Positions 31,531 to 44,240 of a stretch of DNA of 64,000 bases are shown piece after piece. This DNA is from Argyresthia goedartella. Taxonomy: Eukaryota > Arthropoda > Insecta > Lepidoptera > Argyresthiidae. Under the pieces are notes generated by a model. It worked only from the letters and a program-made list of their open reading frames with translations. It ran no database searches and was not told the origin of the DNA. The stretch is from the NCBI GenBank assembly GCA_949825045.1, contig OX463808.1:31247674-31311673 (forward strand), written 5' to 3'. The translations under genes were made by a program, and so were the position numbers. How positions within the stretch are numbered: position 1 is the first letter of the stretch; every line of letters begins with the position of its first letter.

Positions 31531-34320
31531 CTTACTGAAAACGTAGTAATGTAAGAGTTATGGTGTCTTCAGACTTGGAGAGATATATATCATCTTAAAA
31601 TGGAAAATTGTGTCGCTTGCCATACTTTCTCAGTGAGCCCGTTCATACTGATCCTGTGCTATGATATATATATACACTACACCCCAGACAAAAATACATA
31701 CAAAACAAAAAACATCTTGAGATGTATAATGTATAATATTATATCCGACAGTTTGAGTCTTCAAACCTGTGTCTACCTTTGGGATATGAATAATCACAGG
31801 TTTAGATTTCAACTAGGCATACAAAAACAAGAAGAGTAGCATCGTAGTTTTGTTCTTCTTGGACAACGCTCTTGGGCCAAAACATGTAGATATTTAAGCA
31901 TTTTCCTACTGGAAGACGAAACCCAAAACAAATCTAATACTCATATTTCCGTTTTCATCCAGTGACCTAATTTTTAGTCAACTAACCGCCCTCCGTAACA
32001 AAAAGCTTATTTGTTTCATACTGTAATCAACTCGTATCTTGTGTCAGGCTTTATCAGTGACGTCATAATAGGTTCGCACGCATGTTTTATCGTGTTATCA
32101 GATAATGCTGATATGTCATTAATCGATCTTGTTTTTTGTTGTTTTGTACGTTAAAGTGGTTTTAGGCATTAGTGATTCCACATATTTCAAGCCACTTTTC
32201 TCGTGCCAAATATAGGAAACAGAATGATGGTTAAAAAGAAGGTTATAAGGATAAAGCGTCTGTTTGTCTGTCTGTGGCACTCTTGCGGTCAAACAGGTGG
32301 CTAGATTTGTATGAGGTGTTCTGTAAATAGTAGTAGACTTCCTTGCAATGGTTCTTAGCTATATTTTATTAAAATCGGATCAGTGGTTCAAAAGTTATCA
32401 GCTTAACCAAGAAACAAGTCAGCAAATTTTTGACTTAAGATTGCATTTATTGTGTCAAGGTTTTTTTAAATTTATAATTTATTCTTGCTGTTCTGCAGGA
32501 AGTGGTTACAATCATAATTTTAAATTCTGTATTCGTTAAATTTAGGTAGGTTCATGTACCAAATTTGAGTGTCTGAAATATTATGGATGTTCCATAATCC
32601 CATACTTGATTAAATCCCTCGATGACATTCTCCGATATGAGCATTGTATTAAAGGCGCCGAGCAAATTCAAATACAAATTAGCAACGTGTCGACCCTGGA
32701 ACAAACTCGAAAATACCACTTAATTAAAATCTCTTCGTATCTCCATGAACCTCCCTGATTCCAATCAAATTGTATTTAATTACTTGCAATCTAAAAAGTA
32801 ATAAACGAATTATATTGACTTAACAACTTTCACCATTTCATACCAAAATTCGCGAATTATCACGACACTTGCTACCTTATCGACCAATAGAATTAGATCT
32901 AAAGCGTGAACCAAAATGTTCATATAACAAACTATAACTTAAATAAACGTAGATATTATATCCACATTAATTCTGTTCAAATTAACATATTTTACCTAAT
33001 ATGGCAACTGTATGACTACACGTTTCTGTAAGATCCTGTTTGTATTTTATAGTATCCTAACCATATCCATTCAAGTTCTATGAAAGTGTAAACTGGCAGG
33101 TTGGTTACCCTCGTATGTGACCTAAAATCTAGTGGAAAATGTCAGCAAAAGGTCGTCCTTCCAACTCTGCACATAGCTACGCTAGTTACTGAAAGCTGTT
33201 CAGTTTTAATTGCAGTATATTTTTTTATAAACTCTTCACTTTTTATTCAATTGGAATACGAGAAAAATAACGTTTATTTGGTATTCAGAAACTCAGGTCA
33301 GAAGTGCTGACTTGCCTCAAGTACTTTAGTTTGATGGAATATACGATTTGATTTGAGACTAAATTTTTGGGTAGTAATTAGTGATTATATCCCTTGGTTC
33401 ACTGTTGCCTTGCATAATATTAAATGTCATTATATTGTTTAGCATAATTCCTTTTAACTGAAAATTTTGTGAAACCTATTAATCAATAAGCATTAATAAT
33501 TAATAACGCATAAAGTTCAAAATCATAAACATAGGAAGCATAAAAATTACAAGGACTACAATAATTCAGCACAAACATACAAAATATATAACAATCATTT
33601 CACCTAGTCAACAATCTATGTTGTTTTTTCTTGCCTGTTAATATAACACGAAAGCAAAGGAGGCTTCGCACCGCTCACCCCCTTTAGCATTCACCTGCAC
33701 TGACCGTCGTGAGCAGTTCAGAATTTAAAAATAAATATGAGCAAAAAAAATTAATTTAAAACATCCACCAAAAAATAAGTCCAAAAGAAAATATACTAAA
33801 AGCAAGTTATGCCAACCGAAACATTAGGCCAATGTAAGCTATAAGAAAGCTCCACGAGCATTATGGCATAACAAGTTATCACTAATTCATTACGCGGATT
33901 AAAAATTAAAAATTTTAAGCGATGCGAATCAAAGGTGGCATAGAGACACTTTCCCACCTCCTCGGTGTTTTGCTAACCTGGCTACCTACACAAAATGAAT
34001 TGATTGAACGAATGCCTATTGTCCAAGTAGCCAAAAACCTGCTGCCATTTTTTGTAGATCCAGCCGATACAAATAAACAATGCTACGTGACATTGCATTG
34101 TGATATCAATCTCTACATGTCTCTTTAACATACAATGTGCGTACTAAAATGTTTAACACAATTCAATAGTGCTCTGTTAGATGTTACAATGATGATATCT
34201 ATACACTTTAAGTATAGATTTCAGATAGTAGGCTTGTCTTGTCACTATTATATTCAAAGTAACTCCATGACAGTTTAGAGAAATGTAGGGTTTTAGTCTT
34301 ATTGTGTAGCAAACAAATAT
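31531..34320. other. long stretch with no gene seen
   Basis: AT-rich. Frames such as 32348-32539, 33101-33310 and 33922-34128 show no motif. Near 32195-32330 a diverged repeat carries tctgtttgtctgtctgtgg. Near 33650-33730 a partial relative of the 34326 MITE carries acgaaagcaaaggaggcttcg. Confidence 0.4.
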
Positions 34321-34325
34321 TTATA

Positions 34326-34566
34326 CTGCACATCTAAAATACTGATTTGCACAGCAAATATCAGGGCGAAATTCTGCGGTAGCTTAGGTGAAGGGTAAAG
34401 GGGGTTAGCGAAGCGAAGACCCCTTTATTCTTCGTGTTAGGCTGATCATGCAAGAACAACAAAAAATACTTAGAACATAAACTTGGGTACACATACATTA
34501 TTTAAAACATAAAAAGTGTTTTAGCTGATCCTTTTTTGCTGTGCAAATCAGTATTTTGATGTGCGA
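34326..34566. mobile_element. MITE with GCACATC...GATGTGC ends
   Basis: The terminal inverted repeats are about 30 bp: left GCACATCTAAAATACTG, right CAGTATTTTGATGTGC. Interior contains taaagggggttagcgaagcg. A second copy in maltase intron 3 (56028-56700) is split by another element. Non-coding. Confidence 0.85.
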
Positions 34567-36079
34567 TTAAATACTAGCCAACAACTATTTTCATCTACAC
34601 AATAACAGTGAAGTTATATTGTGATATCTACAAAGGTGACAGCAGGTCTAAATATTAGAGCCCTCTGTGAAAAGAGGACCCAGTGGCGCCGCTGCTATCG
34701 GACTTGAGTGGTGGCGTGGACTCTGCTACTGCGCATGTGCAATAGCTGTCACGTCATATCGCATGAAGGCACTATCAGAATAAACGTTCAGCCAAAAATA
34801 ATAAATGAACATTTAAAATTAATATAATGGCCAAAATCTAAATCTAAAGTAAATAATGCCTTTAAGAGGTACTTGACTAATCTATAAAACTTTACTGAAA
34901 TTATTAAAACTCTACTTCAGACTGATGATGGAGTAAACATTCAAAGGAAACTGAAAAGTAAAGAGCACTAGTGCAAAGATGGCACTTACCGCGCGATTCG
35001 GCTGCTTGAAAAACGCACTTTCCGAGAAAATACATTGTAATAGTACATGTCGTACGAGTTCGCAAAGGTTTATATTTACGAACCGAGAAGTTTACGGCCG
35101 AGGGCGAGGATCGTAGAGAGGTTCGTAAAAGAGCCTTTTTGAAATTTTAAAAGTTACGAATAGAATTTTTCCGCCTGAGAACCCAAAATCAAGCGGCGAA
35201 GGTGCTATTTTGAGCTCAGAAGGCGGAAAAGTAATTTATTACGTTGGTATTACATTCAAGAGGAGGCAAGTGGAAGTAGACAATTAAAGTAATAACTAAA
35301 ACCAAATAGGATGTTGCCTTTTGCCGACACCCACGATCAGACTTACTCAATACTCTTACTTTAATGCAATCTACCAACGGATGTAAGCCTATAATCGATC
35401 AGTCGTCGCAAACCAGTCCAACGGCAGGCATTGTAACAGCATAGCATGCTGGGAGGCGGGCCCACATCCCTATATGGAAAGCTGCTGTATAGGTCAAACA
35501 CGGATCTGCAATCTGCATAGGTACTGGTCTACGATTTGATAATATAATTGTTTGTATTGGAACTTGCAGGTGATCCGTTCTTTTATGCTTTACGACGCGG
35601 AATTTATTATTAGAGTAGGTACCTAGGCAGAGTTTTGATTTTTGGCACGTTATATTACAAGACAAGAAAAGTGCAGCCGGACCAAAATAGACCAGAACGG
35701 CCGCAGACCGATTAGTACCAATAGATCACTAATTGGGTAGGCATACAAGGTAGAGGCATAATAGAGCATAATTTGTAGAGTCATCGAGCCATACTTTTTA
35801 TATTCAGGAGCTACCAATTTTCTTATAGTATGGAACACGGATTATGGAGACGGCCAAGCGCGGTTCAGACTCGCACACCGAGGTTTCCGCACAAATAGGA
35901 TTTTTTTGTGAAGGAACTGCATTATTACTGTTTTAGGATATTTTTCCTTTACTTTTGCTATTCAAATTCAAAACGATTATTTCAGACCAATCGGATTCAA
36001 AGGTGCAGAACAAATACAAACATTATTCACTGGAAAATAATAATAATTAAAGATAAATAAATAACTATTAACACCAATA
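34567..36079. other. stretch with no gene seen
   Basis: Around 35080-35230 a GC-richer patch folds weakly (tttttccgcctgag against ctcagaaggcggaaaa). No exon recognised. Confidence 0.4.
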
Positions 36080-37760
36080 CAGCCTCATGTGTTGGCATGA
36101 AAAGTCATGCCAACAAAGACACACAACAAGTTGTAAAGACAACACCCATTCACCGGCCCCTCACATTCAAGTTAGAAAGCCATAAGAAGGTTTTCCCAGT
36201 ATGTGAGGATTGGACAGTCGAGCCTCCCTGCAATATGGTTCAGAATGTAGTTGGCGTTGCCGCGCTCCTGGTACAACAGGGAAGACGCTCTGCGAACATC
36301 CCTGATGCACTGTAAAAGTGCGGCAGCCCTAAAAACATCGTGAAACCATTATTAAATTGGACGCGAAGGGTGGCGTACGACCTCTGTGAACAGTTGACCC
36401 ACAGTGCACACGTGTGAAAGGACTGGCAAATGCTTTAAATAAAGTTATTTTGACTGCCTTTGAACAACGCGCAAATCTGCGAGCCAACATATTACAGGGA
36501 ATCGCCATCACATAGCATAGATGATATTATTTATGAGTTGTCCGTCGATACAACAGTTAACCCCGGAACCGCTCAGTTCCCCCATCAGATCATTCACGTA
36601 CAGGTTGAAGAGCGAGGGTAACGTTAATCCCCCCTGCCGGACCCCACTCTCCAACCTGTAGGATTCTTAATGGGCATTGGCCCATTTAAAACAGTTTTCT
36701 TGGTTTTCGTACCAATAATTAAATATGTTAGTCGGCTGATTAGATAACCCGACCTCACTCACTTTCTTCCACAGGACCCCATAATCAACTGTTTCAAATG
36801 CTTTTGACAAGTCCAAGAAACAAGCACCCACTGGCGTTCTTCTATCAGTGTTGTGTTTGGCAGTGTGCTTTAGACGCAGCATTGGACTCTCAGTTGATAG
36901 AAGGGGGCAAAAGCAAAAATGAGCATTAGCAACCTTAGGATGTTTTTCAAGATGAGAATTAAGAAACATCACCAATTTTATAATTGATAACGAGTACCAC
37001 CACAGTTGTCATGCATGTGATCCTGTGGAAGATAGGAATTCACAAAACATAAGTTAAATAATAGTGCTAATACTCTTGGGGATGCACCTAACTCTTGCAC
37101 AGATGCTGCAGATGTTCGATCCTTAGACCATCATGTCTCTATCAAGGCCATCTATTCTCTCTCGTTTGATTCTCGTAATGAGTTCTTAATAATTATCATA
37201 CGTGTTTCAGCAACAAACAAATGTCGAGACTAGTGGCAACTTAACTGTAAAGTAATTCATAAATAGGTTTGGTATTTGCTTCGGGTCACACATACCATCT
37301 ACAACAACAGGCATGCTAGGCTTTGGGCTAAGTTTACTAGTAGATTTCTAGAATAAACTGAATACTGCAGTTATGCTTGGCTGAGCATCATCAGCCAAAA
37401 TATATATTTTCAGGGGTTACTGAAGATTTTACACCATTTTAATTGCATCTTCCTCTAATGAATTTACTTTACCAGTATAAATTATGTTTGTAATATTTAT
37501 TGGTTTAAAATTATCACAGTATCCGTTACAGAAATCCTGACATTCCTCTGGGAAATTCACATTTTTTTACTTGCTATTGTAAGACTCCTTGTTAGAGCTG
37601 ATCGGGGCTCCTAATTACCAGGACTTATGTTTTTACATATGAACTTTGATCTAATAACACTAAAATTACATTTGATCACTAATGATAGATGATCAGACCA
37701 GAGCACATCATGAATGAAATAAGAGTCGCAAACCGTTTACCAGGCCGATGCTATCATTAC
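36080..37760 (-). pseudogene. decayed LINE ORF2 (endonuclease end to reverse transcriptase)
   Basis: Minus strand, in order from the high coordinate: end of the endonuclease (FIHDVLWSDHLSLVIKCNF, with the SDH motif), a decayed linker, then reverse transcriptase pieces: NTDRRTPVGACFLDLSKAFE followed by TVDYGVLWKK (about 36870-36760), ESGVRQGGLTLPSLFNLYVND (36660-36590), and after the active site KITLFKAFASPFTRVHCGS (36460-36390). The catalytic YADD is destroyed: the expected place near 36515-36500 reads YAM followed by a stop. C-terminal residues continue to about 36100 (AGRLDCPIL). Clearly dead; clade is probably RTE/CR1-like. Confidence 0.8.
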
Positions 37761-37807
37761 TGCACCTTGACCTTATGACCTTGCTACGTACTAAATTTCA
37801 TGATTCT

Positions 37808-38092
37808 AGTTCAAAAATTCCCTATAGGTTTTGATTCACTTGGGAGTATCAAGCAAATTCGAAAAATTTGCGGCATAAACGGCCGTATTTTTGATTGCGT
37901 TGATTTTTGCATAGCTCCAAAGGAAAAATAATGTGAGCAATTGGTATTGGCATTAATTTTAACTTGATACCTCCACGCATACCTGACAAAAAGGATCTTG
38001 ACAGACAGACAGGCAGACAGATAGACGGACGGACAACGAAGTGATCTTATGAGGGTTCCTTTTTGCCTTTTAATGTACCGAGCCCTAAAAAA
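37808..38092 (-). repeat. dispersed repeat with (CAGA/GGAC)n run
   Basis: ccctataggttttgattcacttgg, cttgatacctccacgcatacc, acagacagacaggcagacag and gtaccgagccctaaaa. Related to 25237-25450. Confidence 0.65.
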
Positions 38093-38684
38093 CAACATGA
38101 ACAACCAACCTCATTATCCTCATACATTGCATCTGACAGCTAAATTATATAAATAAAGTATTGTAATGCATTCATGATTATACCACTTTTGGATTGGACA
38201 CTATACACTGTATTACAAGTCAACCGACCGCAAAAGTTTGACCTATTTATCTACCAAATCCAGGTTAGGGGATTAACAATAATACGAATGCGATATTTAC
38301 ATGTGGAATCCGCTTAACTTCAACGGATTATATATAATTATATTGTCCCCGTCGACGGTATTATAAATTTAAACGTACGGTTTTTGTTAACAACTGTAGA
38401 AACCTCGAAATTATAAATTTAAAGATTTACTACAATAATATCTGCAATGATATTATAATAATGTTTTATTATTTATGATTGTACGGAAGATCTGACAATG
38501 ATGGATAACATGCATCGTAGCCAGCAACCGACTTCATGCTTAACTTTTATTATCTTACCTACACATAATTGACTATGTTTGTACTTCATACAAACCTTTG
38601 TGGCTTTCGTAATATTTTAGGTTAGATTATAGGATTTTACCTGTGAAGTAAATGGAAAAAAATACGTCGTTGGCAATCCTTAAA
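38093..38684. other. stretch with no gene seen
   Basis: AT-rich; no exon or repeat recognised. Confidence 0.4.
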
Positions 38685-38790
38685 TCTCCATAGTAGCGGC
38701 GATGATCTAACCCCGGTTACGCAAAATGGAGTATTGAATAAAAACGTGGGCACAATTGTGCCTTGGCCGCCTCACGTGGGAAAAGGCTTA
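38685..38790 (+). repeat. 3' part of a SINE (43515 family)
   Basis: tccatagtagcggcgatgatc, acgcaaaatggagtatt, gtgggcacaattgtgcc and tgggaaaaggc match the body of the SINE at 43515-43805; the tRNA-like head is missing. Smaller pieces of the same body are at 46439-46495 and, inverted, at 59140-59215. Confidence 0.8.
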
Positions 38791-38827
38791 ACTAAGTGTT
38801 TATTAAATTATGAACGAGCTTTTAATA

Positions 38828-39265
38828 GCAGTTTATGTGACTGCTACATAATGGAGGGCATTAATACTCGAGAGTGGGTTTATGAAACGAGCCGAAGGCG
38901 AGAACACTAGTTTATCTACACACATATCATAAGCTCTCTTTGATGTGTTCAGGAACCGCATGTTTGACCGGAATTGTGGCTCTGCAGTTGTTTAGCTTGT
39001 TCTGTATCACCAACTTCGGGCGTCGGCGTTCGAAATTTGAATGTCAGTACCAACTTCACAGACAAACTAGGGGCGGCACGAGGCGGGCGTCGGCGTTCGA
39101 AATTTGAATGACATAATGTGTAGAAAAATTACAAATTATGGTCATAATGTGTAATTTTTCAGATAAGAGAAGAATTTTTACCAAGTAGTTTAACATTATG
39201 CTGATCATAACGTGCGGTTTTTCTGCGCAGTAAAGAGGGTTTATGATACGTGTGTAGATAAAATT
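38828..39265 (+). mobile_element. TIR element (TCTACACAC ends), copy 2
   Basis: Collinear with 24808-25236, including ctgctacataatggagggc and the ttatctacacac...gtgtgtagataa pair. Contains an extra internal hairpin at 39122-39159 (GAAAAATTACA against TGTAATTTTTC). Confidence 0.82.
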
Positions 39266-39439
39266 ATTTAAATACCTGTATGCAATTAGGTTGATTCTCA
39301 TCCGACAATATGATCTTTTTATCTTAATTTCTGTTTGGAGAACCAGACCCCGAGGTGTTTGTCATCACAAACACATTAAACCTCCCTCAAGGCTAAATAT
39401 AGAAAAGCGATTTAATTTTTATGTACCGATGACGATTTC

Positions 39440-39660
39440 CGAAGGAGCTTTTTTTTACAGGGGTGCTAGACCCGTATGCGTGACGCCCACAAGTGTCCTT
39501 TTCATACATTGTAATGCGTGGCGTACGCAAGCGAGACGCGCGGCGGTATACTGGACGGCATCCGCGCGGGGTCAATCCCCGGATAATCCCGCGCCGATCC
39601 AGCGTGCGCGATGAAATCCGCACGACACTAAAAGAGACCGTCAGGTGTTGGCTTACGCAT
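39440..39660. other. CpG-rich block, unassigned
   Basis: CpG-dense in an AT-rich setting (gcgtggcgtacg, gcgagacgcgcggcgg, ccgcgcggggtcaatcc). Open in three frames for 75-107 codons, all Arg-rich, which is expected from composition alone. I recognise no protein, tRNA or known element. Confidence 0.35.
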
Positions 39661-41640
39661 ATGGCTATCTCCTTAAACATCAACAGAAGTATAAAACATA
39701 ATCTAAGGGGCCGCGTATAATTTAGATTCTAATCTAAAGTACCGACACCATAATGCCGTTTATTGATTGGGATCATTAATCAACGTGGGACTTGTAAGTA
39801 GTTGTAAGTAATAGCTTTCGTAACATGTATGTAGTATGTATGTACATGCTTAAGTAGGTGTGCCGGCTATCTGTGGCTGCGTTGGATTGGTCAGAAGGGA
39901 CACATTCGCGCATATACAAATCCCATTTTTTTAAATAAAAATTTACTTAGAAGTATGACTCTTACTGAACACTGGTTTGGAACTATATAAATTAACAGGT
40001 GCGCTGAATGAAAGAAAAAACAATATTTCATAACCGATCCTATCACTCCGCCCCTTAAATGGAAAACCTAGACTGTAAGTCCCTATAGGATAGAGGATAA
40101 GTGGGCTCTAACTTTTACGAATTAAATAATAAAAAGTGGTTGTCTTATTAAAAAGTTAAATATTTGATAAACTTCATCACATTCAATCAACAATCACAAT
40201 CACAACAATCACAAACCTGGGGAAATATGTATATATATACGATTAATCAACCTAGTTTTATTGTTGTTCACAGGTAAGCATTCGGATAACTATTCTCCTA
40301 ATATATTGTATTCTGTATCTATCTATCTTGTAAGTGTAAGTATCTATCTTGATTTGTTTTGTAGCATAAGTGTCAGTAAATTTGAAATTTGAAATTACTA
40401 AAAGGTATACATTTAACCAAATATTTAGTAGTTTTACATATCTTTATCTCACCTGACAGGCATATATTTAGCGCTATTGATAGTGGCAAAGATACATATT
40501 TCGTGACGTCTGTTAAGTACTCGTTTTGAGGTTGCAAGCAGAGTGGCGGTACAAACCGGTATCAAGTGTAATGGAGGCTTGAAAATTAATTAATTGAAAC
40601 GAAGCACCCATCGCTCAAAATATTGACGTGTAGTGTGTGTGATCACGATGTAATGATACCACTTTGGTTTACAAAGGAAGTTAAATTTTTATATGTATAC
40701 GAGTAGGTATGTTTTGATAGAGATTTTTAGTATGGTAAGTTCAATAAGTTCAGCGATTTTTTAATCCTGTGGAATCCTGGATTTTACCATTTAGAGTTTG
40801 AGACGCCATCAAAACTGTCAGCGTCGATCGAATACATACCTAACCATCTGTGTGACTGCGGGTTTTTAATACTTTTCACGCACAATCACGCCTCGATAAT
40901 TTGAAATTATTCACTTCACTAAAGAAATCTCGTTTTTTTAATAACCCTTTCACTTCTCTTCTACCCGGAAAATAGAAATCCCACCAAAAACATTCTGTAA
41001 AAAACTAGCCAAGTCTCGATGGAGCTGCTTGTTTATCTCTAAAAAGTAACGAAATCTAGACAAAGTCGTGCCAAGTCTAAGGTTCCTAACTGCGATTTCT
41101 TTATTATTATAGTTAATGTTGTGTGACTTGGCCGTTGAGCATTCGACACTGGTTCCGGTACAAGCTAAGCGTCAAGGGCCTATCTCTCTTGTTTGTATAC
41201 ATGATTACAATTTTATATTTACAATCATCCTACCAAAGTTGAAATCGGTTTTGTATTCATAATTTTCAAAGGCACCTTTAGGTTAGTCATCAAACGTTTC
41301 GTTCAATCGCTTTTCTGGCGGACCTTAAGCCATTTAACTAAACGCCGGCCCTTAGTTAACTGCCTAGGCTGTTGATCAAGTGACTAATTTAACCAAATGG
41401 TGACGTCATAGCTAAATAAAGGCTACGCCACATGTATTATGTGTTGCCATTATAACTAAACGGTCTTGAAACGTTCTGTCTCATTATATTAGAAGTTTCT
41501 TATATTAGAAGTGGCATACAAGCAATCAGTTTCGCCTTATATGGAATTCCATAAAGCTATGTCGCAGCCAAGTGACGAATGTTCAACGCGCGAAGAACTA
41601 GCTAATTGAAGGAAATACGCGTTTAAGAACACCATTTTGT
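39661..41640. other. stretch with no gene seen
   Basis: No exon recognised. Short tandem phrase caatcacaatcacaacaatcac near 40188-40210. Confidence 0.4.
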
Positions 41641-41649
41641 CGGCACACC

Positions 41650-41835
41650 TTGAGTCTTAGGTGTCCCATGAGTTTCGAGTTCGTACAACATTTTAACGAA
41701 GACGAAACTGATCATTGTCCATTCCACCACCTGATCAAGGATCACCAACTTACTCACGACAAGCTCCACCAATTACCTCGTTGCGATTACCTTCCTTCAC
41801 AAAAGGTCAAAGTCAAAGGCAAGCAACCGCATTAA
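41650..41835 (+). CDS. small unidentified open frame
   Basis: 61 codons with an internal ATG at 41668 that would give 55 residues, His/Asp/Lys-rich (EFVQHFNEDETDH, then HLIKDHQLTHDKL) and ending KVKVKGKQPH. Composition looks less random than nearby frames, but there is no known motif and no clear promoter or polyadenylation signal. Could be a chance frame. Confidence 0.2.
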   Translation: MSLRCPMSFEFVQHFNEDETDHCPFHHLIKDHQLTHDKLHQLPRCDYLPSQKVKVKGKQPH

Positions 41836-41928
41836 AGTAACAAAAAATGAACAGCTAGTAATAACATGTCAGCTGATTGATATATTGAAAAATCTCTGAA
41901 GAACTAGCCCTAGTAGCATTTATTGATG

Positions 41929-43080
41929 GCATTTGGTTGGGCCAACTATACGACCTTGGTTGGACAACGGTCAATTGTGGCCGAATGTTTTGCCGATGGG
42001 CCAATAACCAAGGGCCTATATATAAATAAACATAAAGAGCCACTAAGTGTTTTTATGGTAGGCATTTGGTTGGGCCAAATATATGAAAATATATGCCCTT
42101 GGTTGGGCAACAACTAGTTTTGGCCACCTGTTTTGCTGATGGGCCAATAACCAAGGGCATGAATTTCGTATGGAGGGCCGCTAAATGTATTTATGTGTAG
42201 GCTCTCTGGATACGAATCATATAATTATCCAACATAGGTAACTGGTCGGGAACCTACTAGCCTTCTAGTGGGCCACGTAGCACGTAACCACGGGCAACGT
42301 AGGGCCCATATAAACTTTTCTACAGAGGGGCACACTAAATGTACTTTTGCGTCCCGGCCCTTTCTACATGAATCATATAATTATCAAACGGTGGGTAACT
42401 GATTGGGTGCCTAAATATTTCAATAATATTGTCATTTGAAGGATACGGTTTAAGTAGGTCAGCTTATCGCGAACTTTTTTTCTGCGTAGAAAGGGACCCC
42501 GCATGTAATTTCAGTTAGACGCTATATATACTCGGTGCGCGAAACAACTTCTATACCGCGATATAGGATATTTCTAAAGAGTGCCAATTTGGGCAATTTT
42601 TTGGTATAAAGTTGGGTTGAGCTTGTTGTTACGACGTTTCTGATAGTGATGAATTAACTTTTGACCGCAAAAATCGGATATGATGATTTTAACAAGAGAT
42701 AGTTTAGTAACTGGTTGGGTGGGTTGTTGGCTTTACATATATAAATGTTGAAACACCACCAGTATTAACCCAACGCTAGCGTTCCTGGAACGCTAGCGTT
42801 GGGTTAATACTGCAAGCAGATTGTCCATTGTTGGTAACTGATTGTTGGCGCTACGTTATTCAAAATGTGGAAACAACAACATTATTTATCCAACACTATT
42901 TATTCAGCGATAGGACTATTTGCAGTCGGCCCATTATTGGTAATTTGTGGGCTAAAATCATATTATATATTTCATTTGGGCCAACATCAGTTTCAGGTGG
43001 GTAAACTAACCAACTATACTCCTACAGATCACCAACCGTTGGCCAATGAATGCTAACCGTAAATGCTACTAGGGAGGTAT
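41929..43080. repeat. diverged tandem array rich in TTGGTTGGGCCAA
   Basis: Units start at 41929 and 42062 (gcatttggttgggcca, spacing 133), about 42198, and 42356 (ggc-c/t-ct...tacgaatcatataattatc, spacing 156). More diverged units follow near 42707 and 42834 (gtaactggttggg / gtaactgattgttgg, spacing 127). Shared phrases: ttgctgatgggccaataaccaag, cactaagtgt/gctaaatgt. No coding frame. It looks like an old satellite-type array or the interior of an unknown transposon. Confidence 0.75.
42760..42812. repeat. perfect 53-bp palindrome
   Basis: 26-base arms (CAGTATTAACCCAACGCTAG... at 42760-42785 and exact complement 42787-42812) around a single T. It contains the self-complementary AACGCTAGCGTT in each arm. 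Lies inside the tandem array. Confidence 0.95.
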
Positions 43081-43087
43081 CTTTATA

Positions 43088-43126
43088 AGTATATCTTTCG
43101 TTCGCGTAGCGAACGAAAGATATACT
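43088..43126. repeat. perfect 18-bp hairpin, GTA loop
   Basis: AGTATATCTTTCGTTCGC pairs exactly with 43109-43126. The right arm runs into a short gatatact tandem. Confidence 0.95.
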
Positions 43127-43514
43127 GATATACTGATATATACCCCAAGGCAATGTGAACGTTGAATGAGTAAGATAATTAGTACATGGATTATTTAACA
43201 TTTTTCATTGTTATGTAATTATATTACATTTATTAGAATAAAAAAAATATTGATGCAAATGTAGTTAGCATGAAAATTAAACTCTCGCTACAATGTTTGA
43301 TTTTGCAACAAAGCTGATGCTATCAGCGCAGTATGTCGCAAAGCAGATTTTGGATAACAATGGGTGCGGCAGCGGAGGTGTTAACAGGTGATATGCATCA
43401 AAGTCGTCCTATTTCTTTTACATTTTCATTAAGTACATATAAGTCCTTGTGATTCACACACGATATGATAAAAACATCTGTGTCTTTTTTGTTATTTATT
43501 TGGGGTTCGTTATT
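43127..43514. other. stretch with no gene seen
   Basis: AT-rich, no exon recognised. Confidence 0.4.
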
Positions 43515-43805
43515 TAGATGAGCTCCGTGGTCCAATAGGTTTCACGCTTCCTTCTCACACAGGAGATGCAGGTTCGATTCCTGACCATGTGCCAATGAGA
43601 TAATTAATTTATCTTAAGTACTTTATACGGACATTCTAACGGTGATGGAAAACATCGTGAGGAAACCTTCATTACTCCATAGCTGCGGCGATAGGCTAGC
43701 CCCCTGTCACGCAAAATGGAGTATTCATTTACGGGCTCAAAGTGGGCACAATTGTGCCTCTGCCACCCCGTATGGGAAAAGGCGTGACGCTATATAATGT
43801 AATGT
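43515..43805 (+). mobile_element. tRNA-derived SINE, near full length
   Basis: Head with A-box-like GTGGTCCAATAGG and B box GGTTCGATTCC, 35-40 bp apart as in tRNA genes. Body contains catcgtgaggaaacc, gcaaaatggagtatt and gggcacaattgtgcc. Ends in short ATGTA-type repeats (ataatgtaatgtaat). RNA polymerase III promoter elements are intact by eye. Confidence 0.88.
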
Positions 43806-44240
43806 AATTTGGGCTTCCGAACCGTTATAGGATCACCCGTGTGTCTGATCGTCTGCCCGTCTCTAAAAGTATATCAAGGTACAGAATTCTGGACCAATGA
43901 AGTTGAAACTTAGTATGTGGCCCAAAAATAAAATAATGGTTACGTAAATAAATTAACTTTGAATTTGAGGCACATGTCAGCGGGAGGCAAAATGTTTTTC
44001 AAACTATATCGTGTGACATTTCAAATGAAAGGGCTTGTCCGGGGATTTCATTTCTTTTTTCAAAAAATATTTTAAAATACTTAATTAAAAAATACCACCC
44101 CCCCGATATCCAAAAATACTTATCCTAAAATATAATAAAATATATGTTATTTGATATTACAGGAAAATAGGGGGAACATTTTGTGCGGTGGTACGGAACT
44201 CTTCGTGCGGGGGTCAGAATCGCACTTGGCCGGTTTTTAT
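43806..44240 (+). repeat. dispersed GGTTCC...GGCCGGTTTT repeat, diverged copy
   Basis: gggcttccgaaccgttatagg, gtctgatcgtctgcccgtctc, then cggtggtacggaactcttcgtgcg and cacttggccggtttttat. It abuts the SINE before it. Confidence 0.75.

Noticed and set aside
39291..39720. Arg-rich frames on both strands of the CpG-dense block
   Set aside because: Arg codons follow from CpG content; no start context or homology that I recognise.
41929..43080. CRISPR-like array
   Set aside because: Repeats are long, diverged and unspaced, and this is a eukaryotic genome.
43515..43600. Possible tRNA gene
   Set aside because: A and B boxes are present, but the SINE body follows and stems do not pair as a mature tRNA.
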